From assembly GCA_050296935.1 (NCBI GenBank), contig JBNKRV010000107.1:1-37918 (forward strand): a stretch of 37,918 bases of DNA, read 5' to 3'. Below the pieces are notes generated by a model. The model did no database searches. It worked only from the letters and a program-made list of their open reading frames with translations, and was not told where the DNA came from. Shown piece after piece: positions 17,751 through 26,776 of this stretch. Positions within the stretch are counted from its first letter, which is position 1; each line of letters begins with the position of its first letter. The position numbers and the translations under genes were made by a program. The stretch is from Saccharicrinis sp050296935 (lineage in GTDB: Bacteria > Bacteroidota > Bacteroidia > Bacteroidales > Marinilabiliaceae).

Positions 17751-18116
17751 TTGTTAATGCGCTTGTTTTGTTGGGTTTACATGAATAATGTGGGTGACTG
17801 ATAAATAAACATACAAAGACACATGTCCTGTTTTTCAAATGGTATTTACACCTTAAAATAAGCTATAAACAGGTCTGTTTTAACTCAATGCATAAACATT
17901 TATTAACATTTATATACAATTTACTGATAAAAATTATATTTCACAATAGCCATAAAATCAGTATTTAAAGAGTTTTGTTTAGGTAGGTGTGAGGTAATAA
18001 TGAGGTTCTATATAAACAAAAATTAACATTGAGTGCTGTTGGTGATGTGTTTTATTTGACTTTGGAGATGAGTCCCTATACTTTAGGCATAGCTAATAAT
18101 AAAAAAATCAGACATC
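17751..18116. other. Divergent regulator/SusC intergenic region
   Basis: This 366-base AT-rich spacer separates the divergently transcribed regulator and SusC genes and should hold both promoters and the regulator binding site. The best plus-strand promoter candidate is at 18055-18086. No ORF or large dyad stands out. Confidence 0.5.
18055..18086 (+). promoter_or_regulatory. Candidate promoter for the susC-like operon
   Basis: TTTG at 18055-18058 is followed after 20 bases by TACTTTAG at 18079-18086, a partial match to TAnnTTTG. The start codon of SusC is 31 bases further on. Confidence 0.35.
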
Positions 18117-21100
18117 ATGAAAAAAATTATTAATGTTATTTCCTTATTGTTGGTAACAACCATGCTTTTTGCACAAGAACAGGTGACTGTAAAAGGCAAG
18201 GTAACGGGTACCGATAATTCAGGGATACCAGGAGTTTCCATTGTAATTCAGGGAACCTCACAAGGAACCATCACCGATGTTGATGGTAACTATTTAATAA
18301 ATGCTGCACCTGATGCTGTAATAGAGTTTAGTTTTATAGGGTACGCAACACAGCAGGTAGCCGTAAATAATCAAGAGGAAATTAACATCATATTGCAGGA
18401 ATCGGTTGAAGGATTAGAAGAAATAGTTGTTGTTGGATATGGAACTCAGAAAGTTAAGGATTTAACTTCCTCAATAGTGACAGTCAAAGCCGATGAGATT
18501 GTTAAAACACCAACAGGTCAGACTATGCAGGCGCTGCAAGGAAAGGTTGCCGGAGTGCAGGTTGTCAACTCCGGAGCTCCCGGTAGTGAGCCAACAGTTC
18601 GGATCAGAGGTGTGGGATCATTTCCGGGCAGTAGTAATTCATCGCCGCTATATGTGGTGGATGGAATGTATTTTGAAAATATTGATTTTTTGAATCCGTC
18701 TGACATACAAACATTATCCGTATTGAAAGATGCTTCTGCATCAGCTATTTATGGAGTGCGCGCTGCTAATGGGGTTGTATTAATCACCACCAAAAAAGGC
18801 TCGTTGAATTCAGAAACCACCATTACTTATGATGGTTACTATGGCATTCAGGTTCCGCAAAATGTATTGAAGATGGCTAATACAGAGCAATTTGTAAATT
18901 ACATTAACCAAACGGGATCTGCAGCGGATATCAGTTTTATAGACAATTCGATGCAACGCTACGGAAGAAGTCGTGTGAACCCCAATGTGCCTGATGTCAA
19001 TACCGACTGGTATGCTGAAATCATGAAATCATATGCAGCTCAGCAAAATCATTCCTTATCCATTTTAGGTGGCAATGATCTGACATCTTATTCGTTAGGC
19101 ATTAGTTATTTTGATCAGGAAGGACTTTTAGAAGCCAGAAACTCCTATGAGAGAATAAACCTCCGGTCTGCCATTGACCATCAGGCCAATAATTGGCTTA
19201 AGGCCGGAGTTAATTTTAATGTAAGTAACGGTACGCAATACATAGCAGATGATGCTGCCTGGTTTAATGCCTATCATGCAGTGCCTGTTATGCCTGTATC
19301 TGACAATGAAAACCTGGCGGAACTAATTGCAGGAGGAACTGAAAATCCGAGTAATTATGCAAGTGCTCAGCTGTTAGGTTATCGTGGAGCTCAGAATCCG
19401 TTCTTTCCACTTATCTACAGGAATCACAAGCATAATGTCAGGAAAGTGCTTAGTGGTATTTATGCAGAACTTGAACTGATACCGAATAAGCTGACTTTTA
19501 AAACGAATTACAATGTTGCAATGATGTTTTTGAAAGGAAGGAACGTTGGTTTACCTTACTTTGTAACAGATGATAGCAACAGACTTCTTTCATCGATAAG
19601 TTCACTCAGAAGAACAGATATAAACCAATTCTGGGATAACACGCTGAGCTATAGCGACAGTTTTGGTGACCACAACTTCACTGCTATGGTTGGTACATCA
19701 TACAGAGATGAGTGGTTTGATGAATTAACTGCATCTGCAGATAATATCCCCGGCAACGAAAATGCATGGTATATTGGTCAGACATTATCTGAAACATCAA
19801 TAGATGCTGATGATAATGCTGAGCGTTTGCATGGTTTATCTTACTTCGGACGGATGTCTTACAACTATAAAAGTAAATACATTGCCTATGCCACCCTGCG
19901 TGTTGAGGGGACTCAGAAATATCAGGAAACGTGGGGAACATTTCCGGCCTTCGGACTTGGTTGGGTTGTAACAGAAGAAAACTTCGTACCCAAAGGAGAT
20001 ATTCTTAATTATCTTAAAATCAGAGGAGGATGGGGAAAATTAGGTAACGATAGAATTGCACGTCAGGATGGTGCAAATACAACAGAATCTGAATTTTTGG
20101 CCATTGATGATACTCAGGTGAATGGAACTGTAACAACCAGTACTTTTGGATATTTAGGCTGGGAAATAGTTACAGGGACAAATATTGGAATAAATGCTCA
20201 GATGTTACAAAATCGTTTAAGCATTGAAGCCGATTACTTTGTACGAGATACCGAAGATGCTGCCATACCGGTCAGTCTCAAACTGCAGGCGGGAAGTGTA
20301 CTTCGGAATGTTGGTACAATCAGAAACTCAGGTTTTGAAATGGTAGCCTCATGGAATGGAAGAATTACCAATGATTTGAAGTATACCATTGGAGGTAATA
20401 TTTCAACGCTTAAAAATGAAGTTCGCGACTTATATGGTCAGGCTTTTATTGATGGTGGTCAGGCTGAATTTCGCCAACGATCACAGGTCGGAGAACCCTT
20501 GCTTTCGTTCTATGGATATGAGGTAGAAGGAGTTTATCAGAATCCTGCAGAAATTAACAATGATCCCATAGCTGTAGCAAATAGCCTTGTGCCCGGTGAT
20601 TTCAAATTTAAAGATCAGCAAAAGGAAGGGGAAGAAGGCTACGGTGAAATTAATGATGATGATAAAGTTTTTCTGGGTTCCTATATTCCTACTTTTAATT
20701 ATGGAGGTTCCATTGGTCTTACCTATAAAAAAATAGAATTCTCCATGAATATAATGGGGCAATCCGGTAATAAAATCCTGAACCGGAAAAGAGGAGAGAT
20801 TATCTGGACTAATGACACAAATATTGATGCAGATCTGGCTTCCGGATTATGGAATGGAGAGGGTACATCCAATAAATATACTTCTGCTGCAGGGTTAAGA
20901 AAAGGGTGGAACCAGAATTTCAGCAATTTTCTTCTTGAGGATGGCGCTTTCTTCAGAATTCAGAACATTCAATTGGCTTACAATATTAAAGGAGATCAAC
21001 TACTTGGCCCGGGAATGCCTGATGCCAGAGTTTATGTTACTGCAGAGAAACCATTAACAGTATTTAAATACAACGGTTTTAATCCGGAGGTTCCGGATGG

Positions 21101-21164
21101 TATTGACCGGCAGTTTTATCCGGTACCTGCTATATATACAATAGGTGTAAGTCTTAAATTTTAA
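18117..21164 (+). CDS. SusC-like TonB-dependent outer-membrane glycan transporter
   Basis: 1015 residues. Signal peptide to about 19 (MLFA/QEQ), CarboxypepD_reg-like domain at about 22-97 (VKGKVTGTDNSGIPGV), then the SusC-type junction EEIVVVGYGTQ at 101-111 that begins the TonB plug (about 110-225, with LRIRGVGSFPG-like phrases and VLKDASASAIYGVRAANGVV), followed by a C-terminal beta barrel ending in aromatic-rich VSLKF. With its SusD partner it imports oligosaccharides across the outer membrane using TonB energy. The length is normal for the family. It opens the operon, 51-104 bases before SusD, and is divergent from the propeller regulator. Confidence 0.95.
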   Translation: MKKIINVISLLLVTTMLFAQEQVTVKGKVTGTDNSGIPGVSIVIQGTSQGTITDVDGNYLINAAPDAVIEFSFIGYATQQVAVNNQEEINIILQESVEGLEEIVVVGYGTQKVKDLTSSIVTVKADEIVKTPTGQTMQALQGKVAGVQVVNSGAPGSEPTVRIRGVGSFPGSSNSSPLYVVDGMYFENIDFLNPSDIQTLSVLKDASASAIYGVRAANGVVLITTKKGSLNSETTITYDGYYGIQVPQNVLKMANTEQFVNYINQTGSAADISFIDNSMQRYGRSRVNPNVPDVNTDWYAEIMKSYAAQQNHSLSILGGNDLTSYSLGISYFDQEGLLEARNSYERINLRSAIDHQANNWLKAGVNFNVSNGTQYIADDAAWFNAYHAVPVMPVSDNENLAELIAGGTENPSNYASAQLLGYRGAQNPFFPLIYRNHKHNVRKVLSGIYAELELIPNKLTFKTNYNVAMMFLKGRNVGLPYFVTDDSNRLLSSISSLRRTDINQFWDNTLSYSDSFGDHNFTAMVGTSYRDEWFDELTASADNIPGNENAWYIGQTLSETSIDADDNAERLHGLSYFGRMSYNYKSKYIAYATLRVEGTQKYQETWGTFPAFGLGWVVTEENFVPKGDILNYLKIRGGWGKLGNDRIARQDGANTTESEFLAIDDTQVNGTVTTSTFGYLGWEIVTGTNIGINAQMLQNRLSIEADYFVRDTEDAAIPVSLKLQAGSVLRNVGTIRNSGFEMVASWNGRITNDLKYTIGGNISTLKNEVRDLYGQAFIDGGQAEFRQRSQVGEPLLSFYGYEVEGVYQNPAEINNDPIAVANSLVPGDFKFKDQQKEGEEGYGEINDDDKVFLGSYIPTFNYGGSIGLTYKKIEFSMNIMGQSGNKILNRKRGEIIWTNDTNIDADLASGLWNGEGTSNKYTSAAGLRKGWNQNFSNFLLEDGAFFRIQNIQLAYNIKGDQLLGPGMPDARVYVTAEKPLTVFKYNGFNPEVPDGIDRQFYPVPAIYTIGVSLKF

Positions 21165-21268
21165 GTACTTAACAACAAGAAACGAGCCTGGAGTAAAAAA
21201 ATCAGACAAGAGAAGGTTTGTTTAAGCGAGTTCCATCGAATGCATTTGAAAATCTAAATAATAATGAG

Positions 21269-22801
21269 ATGAAAATAAAATATTTAATAACATATTTTGT
21301 ACCCGTATTTATATTTGGGGTGCTGCTGATTTCGGTCAATGGATGTACTGAAAAACTGGATGAACCTTTTGAAGACGAGTCTTTTACGAGTGATGTGGAT
21401 TATACTATTGGTGACGACATTATATTACCGCTTCTGGGTGCGTATTATGAGTTGGCTTTTAATACAAAATGGGAAACGGGTGTAACATTAGGAATCCGGG
21501 GCGATGACGTCAATGCTGCCGGTGACCAGGTTCCGATGCTGGAGCAGGATGTTTTCACTTATCTGCCAAGCCACTGGAATACACTTTCTGTATGGCAAAC
21601 TCAATACAATACTATAATAAATACTATTACGGCAATGGATGAAGTTGAGAAATACAGATCTGCCGCAAATAACGATGCCCTGGTAAATCAGTATATAGCT
21701 GAATGCAGAACCATAGTTGCATATGAATATCTGATCCTTGCAAAGGCTTTTGGAAGACTTGTTGTTATTGACCAACTTGATAATATTCAGATTACACCAG
21801 CCAGTAACAAAGAACAGGTAATGCAATACATCGTTGATGAAATGGATGAAGTGATTCCGCTTTTACCGGATATGAATCCAAACAAGCGAAGTGATATTCG
21901 TGGAGGTATTACACGTTATACCGCATATGCCCTGCAGGCTTTGGCATACCAGGAAATGGAAGATTACCAGGGTGCCGCAACCGCAGCTGCAGCTATCATC
22001 GGTTCCGATGAATATCATTTATCTGATGATTATTACCACCTTTTTAAAAAAGCAGGAAAATTAAATGATGAGATCATACTTGAAATACAGTATTCTGATT
22101 TTAATTCGGGTACCGGTGACCAGTTCCGACATGAGTTTGGTCCTTATGGAACATCGTGGATTCCAGCTAGATCCGGAGCTGGTGGTGGATGGAATTTTTA
22201 TGAGCCCACCAAAAAGTATATCAAGTTTATGCTGGACAGGGGTGAAACAGTTCGGCTTGAAACGTCAGTGGTTTGGACACCTGACGGAATAACTGAGATT
22301 CAAAATGAATGGGGTACATTACCGGTATGGATAAACAACAAGAACAGGGAAGGTGATGAATTCATTAACACCCCGCGCAAAAAGTGGGGAGCAGGTAAGC
22401 TTATACAACCATCAACAGAACTGATTGAAGGAAGGAATGATCCCGGGAGTAATAAAAATTTCATCGTTATCCGTTATGCCGAAATGCTTCTGGTATACGC
22501 TGAAGCCTTAACAAGGGGGGCAAGTAGTAATATTTCAATGACTGCTGATCAGGCAGTGAATCTGGTTAGGGGAAGAGCCGGAATGGATCCTGTCAGTGGA
22601 GTAACTACACAAAATGTGCTGGATGAAAAGCTTGCAGAGTTGGGTACAGAATGGGATATCAGGTTTTATGACATGGTGCGAACAGGAAATACCGCTGAAC
22701 TTAGTTATGAAGGCAGGACTTTTACTATGGACAAAGCATATTTTCCAATACCGGCAACTCAACTTGCAGAATTACCGCAACTGGAAGAAGGAAATGAATA
22801 A
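21269..22801 (+). CDS. SusD-like surface glycan-binding lipoprotein
   Basis: Starting at the ATG at 21269 (MKIKYLITYF) the protein has 510 residues, a leader and lipobox Cys26 (SVNGC); the longer reading from 21218 puts 17 non-signal residues in front and is unlikely. The sequence has SusD/RagB features: helical TPR-like segments, AECRTIVAYEYLILAKAFG, YTAYALQALAYQEMEDY and the C-terminal NFIVIRYAEMLLVYAEALTR with VRGRAGMDPV. It binds glycan on the cell surface and forms the lid of the SusC transporter. Gap to SusC is about 104 bases from the chosen start. Confidence 0.93.
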   Translation: MKIKYLITYFVPVFIFGVLLISVNGCTEKLDEPFEDESFTSDVDYTIGDDIILPLLGAYYELAFNTKWETGVTLGIRGDDVNAAGDQVPMLEQDVFTYLPSHWNTLSVWQTQYNTIINTITAMDEVEKYRSAANNDALVNQYIAECRTIVAYEYLILAKAFGRLVVIDQLDNIQITPASNKEQVMQYIVDEMDEVIPLLPDMNPNKRSDIRGGITRYTAYALQALAYQEMEDYQGAATAAAAIIGSDEYHLSDDYYHLFKKAGKLNDEIILEIQYSDFNSGTGDQFRHEFGPYGTSWIPARSGAGGGWNFYEPTKKYIKFMLDRGETVRLETSVVWTPDGITEIQNEWGTLPVWINNKNREGDEFINTPRKKWGAGKLIQPSTELIEGRNDPGSNKNFIVIRYAEMLLVYAEALTRGASSNISMTADQAVNLVRGRAGMDPVSGVTTQNVLDEKLAELGTEWDIRFYDMVRTGNTAELSYEGRTFTMDKAYFPIPATQLAELPQLEEGNE

Positions 22802-22813
22802 AACCAGAAAATT

Positions 22814-24571
22814 ATGAAAACATACAGCAAATTAATAGCATTTGCATTGGCTCTTATAATGTTTAATGCATGCGATCAAGACTATATTGACGGAATTTCG
22901 AAGGTTGATCCGGGTTCTGATGAATCAGCACCTCAGATCACCATTAATTTCCCGCCGGAAGGATATGAAATACAAACTCCCGAAGCTGTTGCTTCTGTAA
23001 ATATTGATTTTGAAGTCAGGGATGATATAGAAATTAGTTCCATTTCAGTAAAGATTGATGGCGCTGAAATTGTAAACTATAGCGAGTTTAAGGATTACCG
23101 TGTAGCCATGGAAGAATATAGGTACGATAATGTGACTACCGGCTCGCATATACTTGCAATTACTGCAACCGATATCAATGGAAAGGAAACTACCCGATCG
23201 GTGAGTTTTACTAAAACACCACCATATGTACCTGTATATGAAGGTGAAATTTTCTACATGCCATTTAATAATGAATTCAGAGAAATGAATACCCTGAGCC
23301 TGGCCACAGTGGTAGGTTCACCAGTATTTGCAGATGGTATTCAAGGGGGAACAGCTTATCAGGGAGTAGCAGATTCATATTTAACATTCCCTACCAGCGG
23401 TTTGCAAGGGGATGAGTTTAGTGCAAGTTTCTGGATGAACCTCCCCGGTTCAATTGAATCAGGCGCAGGAATCTTAGTTATGGGGCCTGAAGATACAGCC
23501 AATCCGGATGCTCAGAATATACGAACCAGTGGATTTCGAATGTTCTATGATAATTCAGGTGGGAAAGCATATATCAAAGTAAATGCCGGTAATGGAACTT
23601 CAGATACCTGGGTGGATGGTGGAGATCTTGCAAAAGTTGATCCTGAGGTAACTACTGGTTGGTTTCATTTAGCGTTTACTATTTCTAATTCTGAAATTAA
23701 TTTTTATATCAATGGTGAGCTCATAAAGCAAAGTGCTTTTGATGGTATTGACTGGACAGGTTGCGATATCTTTTCTATTATGTCCGGAGCTCCAAGATTT
23801 ACCGGGTGGGGACATAATTCCTCTCCTGCTAAAATGGATGAGTTACGATTATTCAATAAGGCATTGTCGCAGGCAGATATCCAAACCATAATGCTGAAAG
23901 AACAATCATCTTTGTATATGGATTTTAATGGAGATTATAAAGATGCTATAAGTGGTATGGAAGCTACTGTGGTTGGTTCTCCGGAAATTGACTATGGAGG
24001 TGGCGTTTTTGGCGATGCTTATCAAGGTGCAGCAGCTTCGTATCTGACATTTCCAGCTACCGATATCCTGGGAGATGAATTTAGTGCAGGTTTTTGGATG
24101 AATCTTTCAAATACAATAGAATCGGGAGCCGGAATATTAGTGATGGGGCCTGAGGATACAGCCCATCCGGATGCTCAGAATTTGCGAACAAGTGGCTTCC
24201 GTTTGTTTTATGATAATTCAGATGGAAAAGCATATATCAAAGTAAATGCAGGTAATGGAACCGCCGATACCTGGGTTGATGGAGGGGATCTTGCTAAAGT
24301 CGATCCTGCAGCTACCACAGGATGGTTTCATTTGGCTTTCTCAATTTCCAATTCGGAAATTAACTTTTACATCAATGGAGAGCTCATAAAACAAAGTGCT
24401 TTTGATGGTATTGACTGGACGGGTTGCGATATACTGTCTATTATGTCAGGAGCCCCGCGATTTACTGAATGGGGGCATAATTCATGTGTAAGTATGATGG
24501 ATGAGTTATACTTATTCAGAAAAGCCCTTACCGCAGATGAGGTTATGTTGATGGTGCATGACGGCATGTAG
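22814..24571 (+). CDS. Surface glycan-binding lipoprotein with Ig-like domain and duplicated LamG modules
   Basis: 585 residues, lipobox Cys20 (MFNAC), beginning 12 bases after SusD. An Ig-like (bacterial Big-type) domain spans about 35-135 (APQITINFPPEGYEIQTP, SHILAITATDINGKET). Two LamG/concanavalin-like modules follow at about 164-352 and 384-572. They are nearly identical: both carry GAGILVMGPEDTA, GKAYIKVNAGNGT and INGELIKQSAFDGIDWTGCD. Offsets are 660-663 bases with one codon of difference. Its place in the operon (SusE/SusF position) and architecture make it a surface glycan-binding protein, with no catalytic motif. Duplicated modules may raise avidity for polymer. No function beyond binding can be claimed. 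Confidence 0.85.
   Translation: MKTYSKLIAFALALIMFNACDQDYIDGISKVDPGSDESAPQITINFPPEGYEIQTPEAVASVNIDFEVRDDIEISSISVKIDGAEIVNYSEFKDYRVAMEEYRYDNVTTGSHILAITATDINGKETTRSVSFTKTPPYVPVYEGEIFYMPFNNEFREMNTLSLATVVGSPVFADGIQGGTAYQGVADSYLTFPTSGLQGDEFSASFWMNLPGSIESGAGILVMGPEDTANPDAQNIRTSGFRMFYDNSGGKAYIKVNAGNGTSDTWVDGGDLAKVDPEVTTGWFHLAFTISNSEINFYINGELIKQSAFDGIDWTGCDIFSIMSGAPRFTGWGHNSSPAKMDELRLFNKALSQADIQTIMLKEQSSLYMDFNGDYKDAISGMEATVVGSPEIDYGGGVFGDAYQGAAASYLTFPATDILGDEFSAGFWMNLSNTIESGAGILVMGPEDTAHPDAQNLRTSGFRLFYDNSDGKAYIKVNAGNGTADTWVDGGDLAKVDPAATTGWFHLAFSISNSEINFYINGELIKQSAFDGIDWTGCDILSIMSGAPRFTEWGHNSCVSMMDELYLFRKALTADEVMLMVHDGM
23303..23868 (+). repeat. LamG-like module A, first copy of the intragenic duplication
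   Basis: Matches 23963-24532 at an offset of 660, becoming 663 after one inserted codon near the start. Lies inside the glycan-binding lipoprotein gene; the protein-level similarity is far higher than between unrelated LamG domains. Confidence 0.8.
23963..24532 (+). repeat. LamG-like module B, second copy of the intragenic duplication
   Basis: Second copy of module A, in the same frame. Differences are scattered substitutions (for example ANPDAQNIRT versus AHPDAQNLRT), not frameshifts, so both are under coding constraint. Confidence 0.8.
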
Positions 24572-24597
24572 TTGATTTTTAAGTGTAAATTTAAGAT

Positions 24598-24630
24598 ATG
24601 ACTCACTGTATACTACATACGGTGGGTCAT
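24598..24630 (+). promoter_or_regulatory. Intra-operon stem-loop
   Basis: ATGACTCACTGTA (24598-24610) pairs with TACGGTGGGTCAT (24618-24630), 13 pairs including two G-T, with a 7-base loop. No T-run follows, so it is more likely an mRNA-processing or partial-attenuation element between the glycan-binding and GH144 genes than a terminator. Confidence 0.45.
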
Positions 24631-24644
24631 CATTAAGGCTTCTT

Positions 24645-26654
24645 ATGTCCATATATATTCATAAAAACAGATTGTTTTTCGCCTTTTTTAACGTGCGATA
24701 TATACTTCTTACGGTAATTATTTTATCCACAATAATATCCTGTAAAGAAGATGGCAAAAAAATAATAGCCGATCCATTGAATATTTCTTATATCTATCTT
24801 GGAGATGTAGCGTTAAATGCATCAGGAGATAATAACAATCTGGTTATTGATCAACCCATTGAAATCCGCTTCGATCAACCCATTGATACCGTTTCTGTAA
24901 AGGAAAATATTACATTATTGAATAGTGACAATGAGCCAATCGCAGTTTCCTATTCCTTTTTCAATCAGAACAAACTGGTTAAAATCAGTCATGAAGTATT
25001 CAATGAGAATGAATTATATACTTTGGTTATCTCAAGTGATTTAACAGGAGCAGGCCACGAAACCTTTAAAGAACAGAAATACACTTTTACTACCCTTACA
25101 TTGCCATTGATACTCGAATCAATACACATCGATGGAAACCCGATATCTCCTCAAAACACACCCAAAGATGTGAGTCGGAATCCAGAAATAGAATTCCGTT
25201 TTAATACACCGGTTACGCAAAAGAATCTTTCAGATTATTCCTCATTTAAATCCAATGGGTTTTCAGTGCAATACACATTAACTCAGGTGGATGAAAAAAC
25301 GATTTTGTTTACAGTAAATCAGGAATTAGAGGATTATCAAAAATTTCAGGTTAGTATCTCTTCCAATATAGAAAACCGCATAGGAAAACCATTTGACGGT
25401 CTGGATCTGAATTTTTATACAGAATTGGATTCCTCCTTCAGATTTCCTGAGATATCGGATGATGAATTGATGACCTTGGTGCAGCAACAAACCTTTAAAT
25501 ATTTCTGGGACTTTGGACATCCGACATCCGGACTCAGCCGCGAAAGAAATACTTCAAGTGATGTTGTTACCATAGGCGGTTCTGGGTTTGGTATCATGAC
25601 CATACTGGTTGGTATTGAGCGGGGATTTATTACACGAAAGGAAGGGGTAGGGAGAATAAACAAGATTGTAGATTTTTTAGGAACAGCAGATCGTTTTCAT
25701 GGCGTTTGGCCACATTGGATGAATGGGGTTACCGGAGTAACACACCCCTTTAGTGACAACGATGATGGGGGAGATATTGTGGAAACGGCTTTTATGATTC
25801 AGGGATTGTTAACCGTCAGGCAATATTTAAACCCTGATGATGCGTTTGAAAATAGTATTATTAATAACATAACAGCTCTATGGGAAGCTGTGGAATGGGA
25901 TTGGTACACCCAAAATGAAAATTCAATTACCTGGCATTGGTCTCCTGATTTAGGTTTCGAAAAAAACATGAAAGTCAGGGGATGGAATGAGGCGCTCATT
26001 GTTTACGTTCTGGCAGCCTCTTCTCCAACCCATACCGTTTCAGCAGATGTATATAATCAGGGCTGGGCACGCAATGGAAATATAAAAAATGGAAAAACAT
26101 TTTATGATATTACCCTCCCGCTGGGTAATGATTATGGAGGTCCATTATTCTTTGAACATTATTCGTTTGCAGGATTGGACCCACGAAATCTTTCGGATCA
26201 ATATGGTAACTATTGGGAACAGGCACGAGCCCATACTTTAATAAACCGGGCTTATTGTATCAGTAACCCGCTTAACTATATTGGTTATAGCAGCAATTGT
26301 TGGGGTTTAACAGCCAGCGATAACTACGAAGGATATTCAGCGCATTCCCCCACCAACGATAAGGGAGTAATAACACCTGCAGCAGCCTTATCATCCTTCC
26401 CTTATACACCGGAAGAATCCATGGCTGCACTAAAGCATTTTTACTATTTGCTTGGAGATAAAATATGGGGAGACTATGGTTTTTATGATGCCTTTAGTTT
26501 CGATCAGAGTTGGGTGGCCTCCTCTTATCTGGCTATCGATCAGGGGCCTGTAGTTGTGATGATAGAAAACTATAGATCAGCCCTGTTATGGGAACTCTTT
26601 ATGCAGAATCAGGATGTTCAACAGGGCTTAACGAAGCTTGGTTTTAATTTCTGA
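24645..26654 (+). CDS. GH144-family (PF10091) beta-glucan hydrolase lipoprotein with N-terminal Ig-like domains
   Basis: 669 residues with lipobox Cys33 (TIISC). Residues about 40-255 look like two Ig-like (Big_5 type) domains (IEIRFDQPIDTVSVKEN, PEIEFRFNTPVTQKNL). The catalytic (alpha/alpha)6 domain runs about 270-669 with the PF10091 phrases QQTFKYFWDFGHPTSG, GGSGFGIMTILVG, FHGVWPHWMNG (W355 in WPHW), DDGGD at 373-377 and NEALIVYVLAASSPTH. Characterised GH144 enzymes act on beta-1,2-glucan, either endo or exo, but PF10091 proteins with other specificities cannot be excluded. Lipidation suggests surface or outer-membrane location. It follows the SGBP gene in the operon and has a paralogue immediately downstream. 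Confidence 0.88.
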   Translation: MSIYIHKNRLFFAFFNVRYILLTVIILSTIISCKEDGKKIIADPLNISYIYLGDVALNASGDNNNLVIDQPIEIRFDQPIDTVSVKENITLLNSDNEPIAVSYSFFNQNKLVKISHEVFNENELYTLVISSDLTGAGHETFKEQKYTFTTLTLPLILESIHIDGNPISPQNTPKDVSRNPEIEFRFNTPVTQKNLSDYSSFKSNGFSVQYTLTQVDEKTILFTVNQELEDYQKFQVSISSNIENRIGKPFDGLDLNFYTELDSSFRFPEISDDELMTLVQQQTFKYFWDFGHPTSGLSRERNTSSDVVTIGGSGFGIMTILVGIERGFITRKEGVGRINKIVDFLGTADRFHGVWPHWMNGVTGVTHPFSDNDDGGDIVETAFMIQGLLTVRQYLNPDDAFENSIINNITALWEAVEWDWYTQNENSITWHWSPDLGFEKNMKVRGWNEALIVYVLAASSPTHTVSADVYNQGWARNGNIKNGKTFYDITLPLGNDYGGPLFFEHYSFAGLDPRNLSDQYGNYWEQARAHTLINRAYCISNPLNYIGYSSNCWGLTASDNYEGYSAHSPTNDKGVITPAAALSSFPYTPEESMAALKHFYYLLGDKIWGDYGFYDAFSFDQSWVASSYLAIDQGPVVVMIENYRSALLWELFMQNQDVQQGLTKLGFNF

Positions 26655-26776
26655 ATACGTCTGGAGTATTGGCTTCAAAATCAGGCTAATAGCTATGTTA
26701 GATTACATAACGGGCTATCAGTCTTGATGCCTGATAATTGAGCCTGTTAACTAATGAAAATTTAAATTTTAAAGAG

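Noticed and set aside
23303..24532. Assembly error duplicating one LamG module
   Set aside because: The copies differ by many scattered substitutions and one codon, which a simple assembly duplication would not create; long-read confirmation is still desirable.
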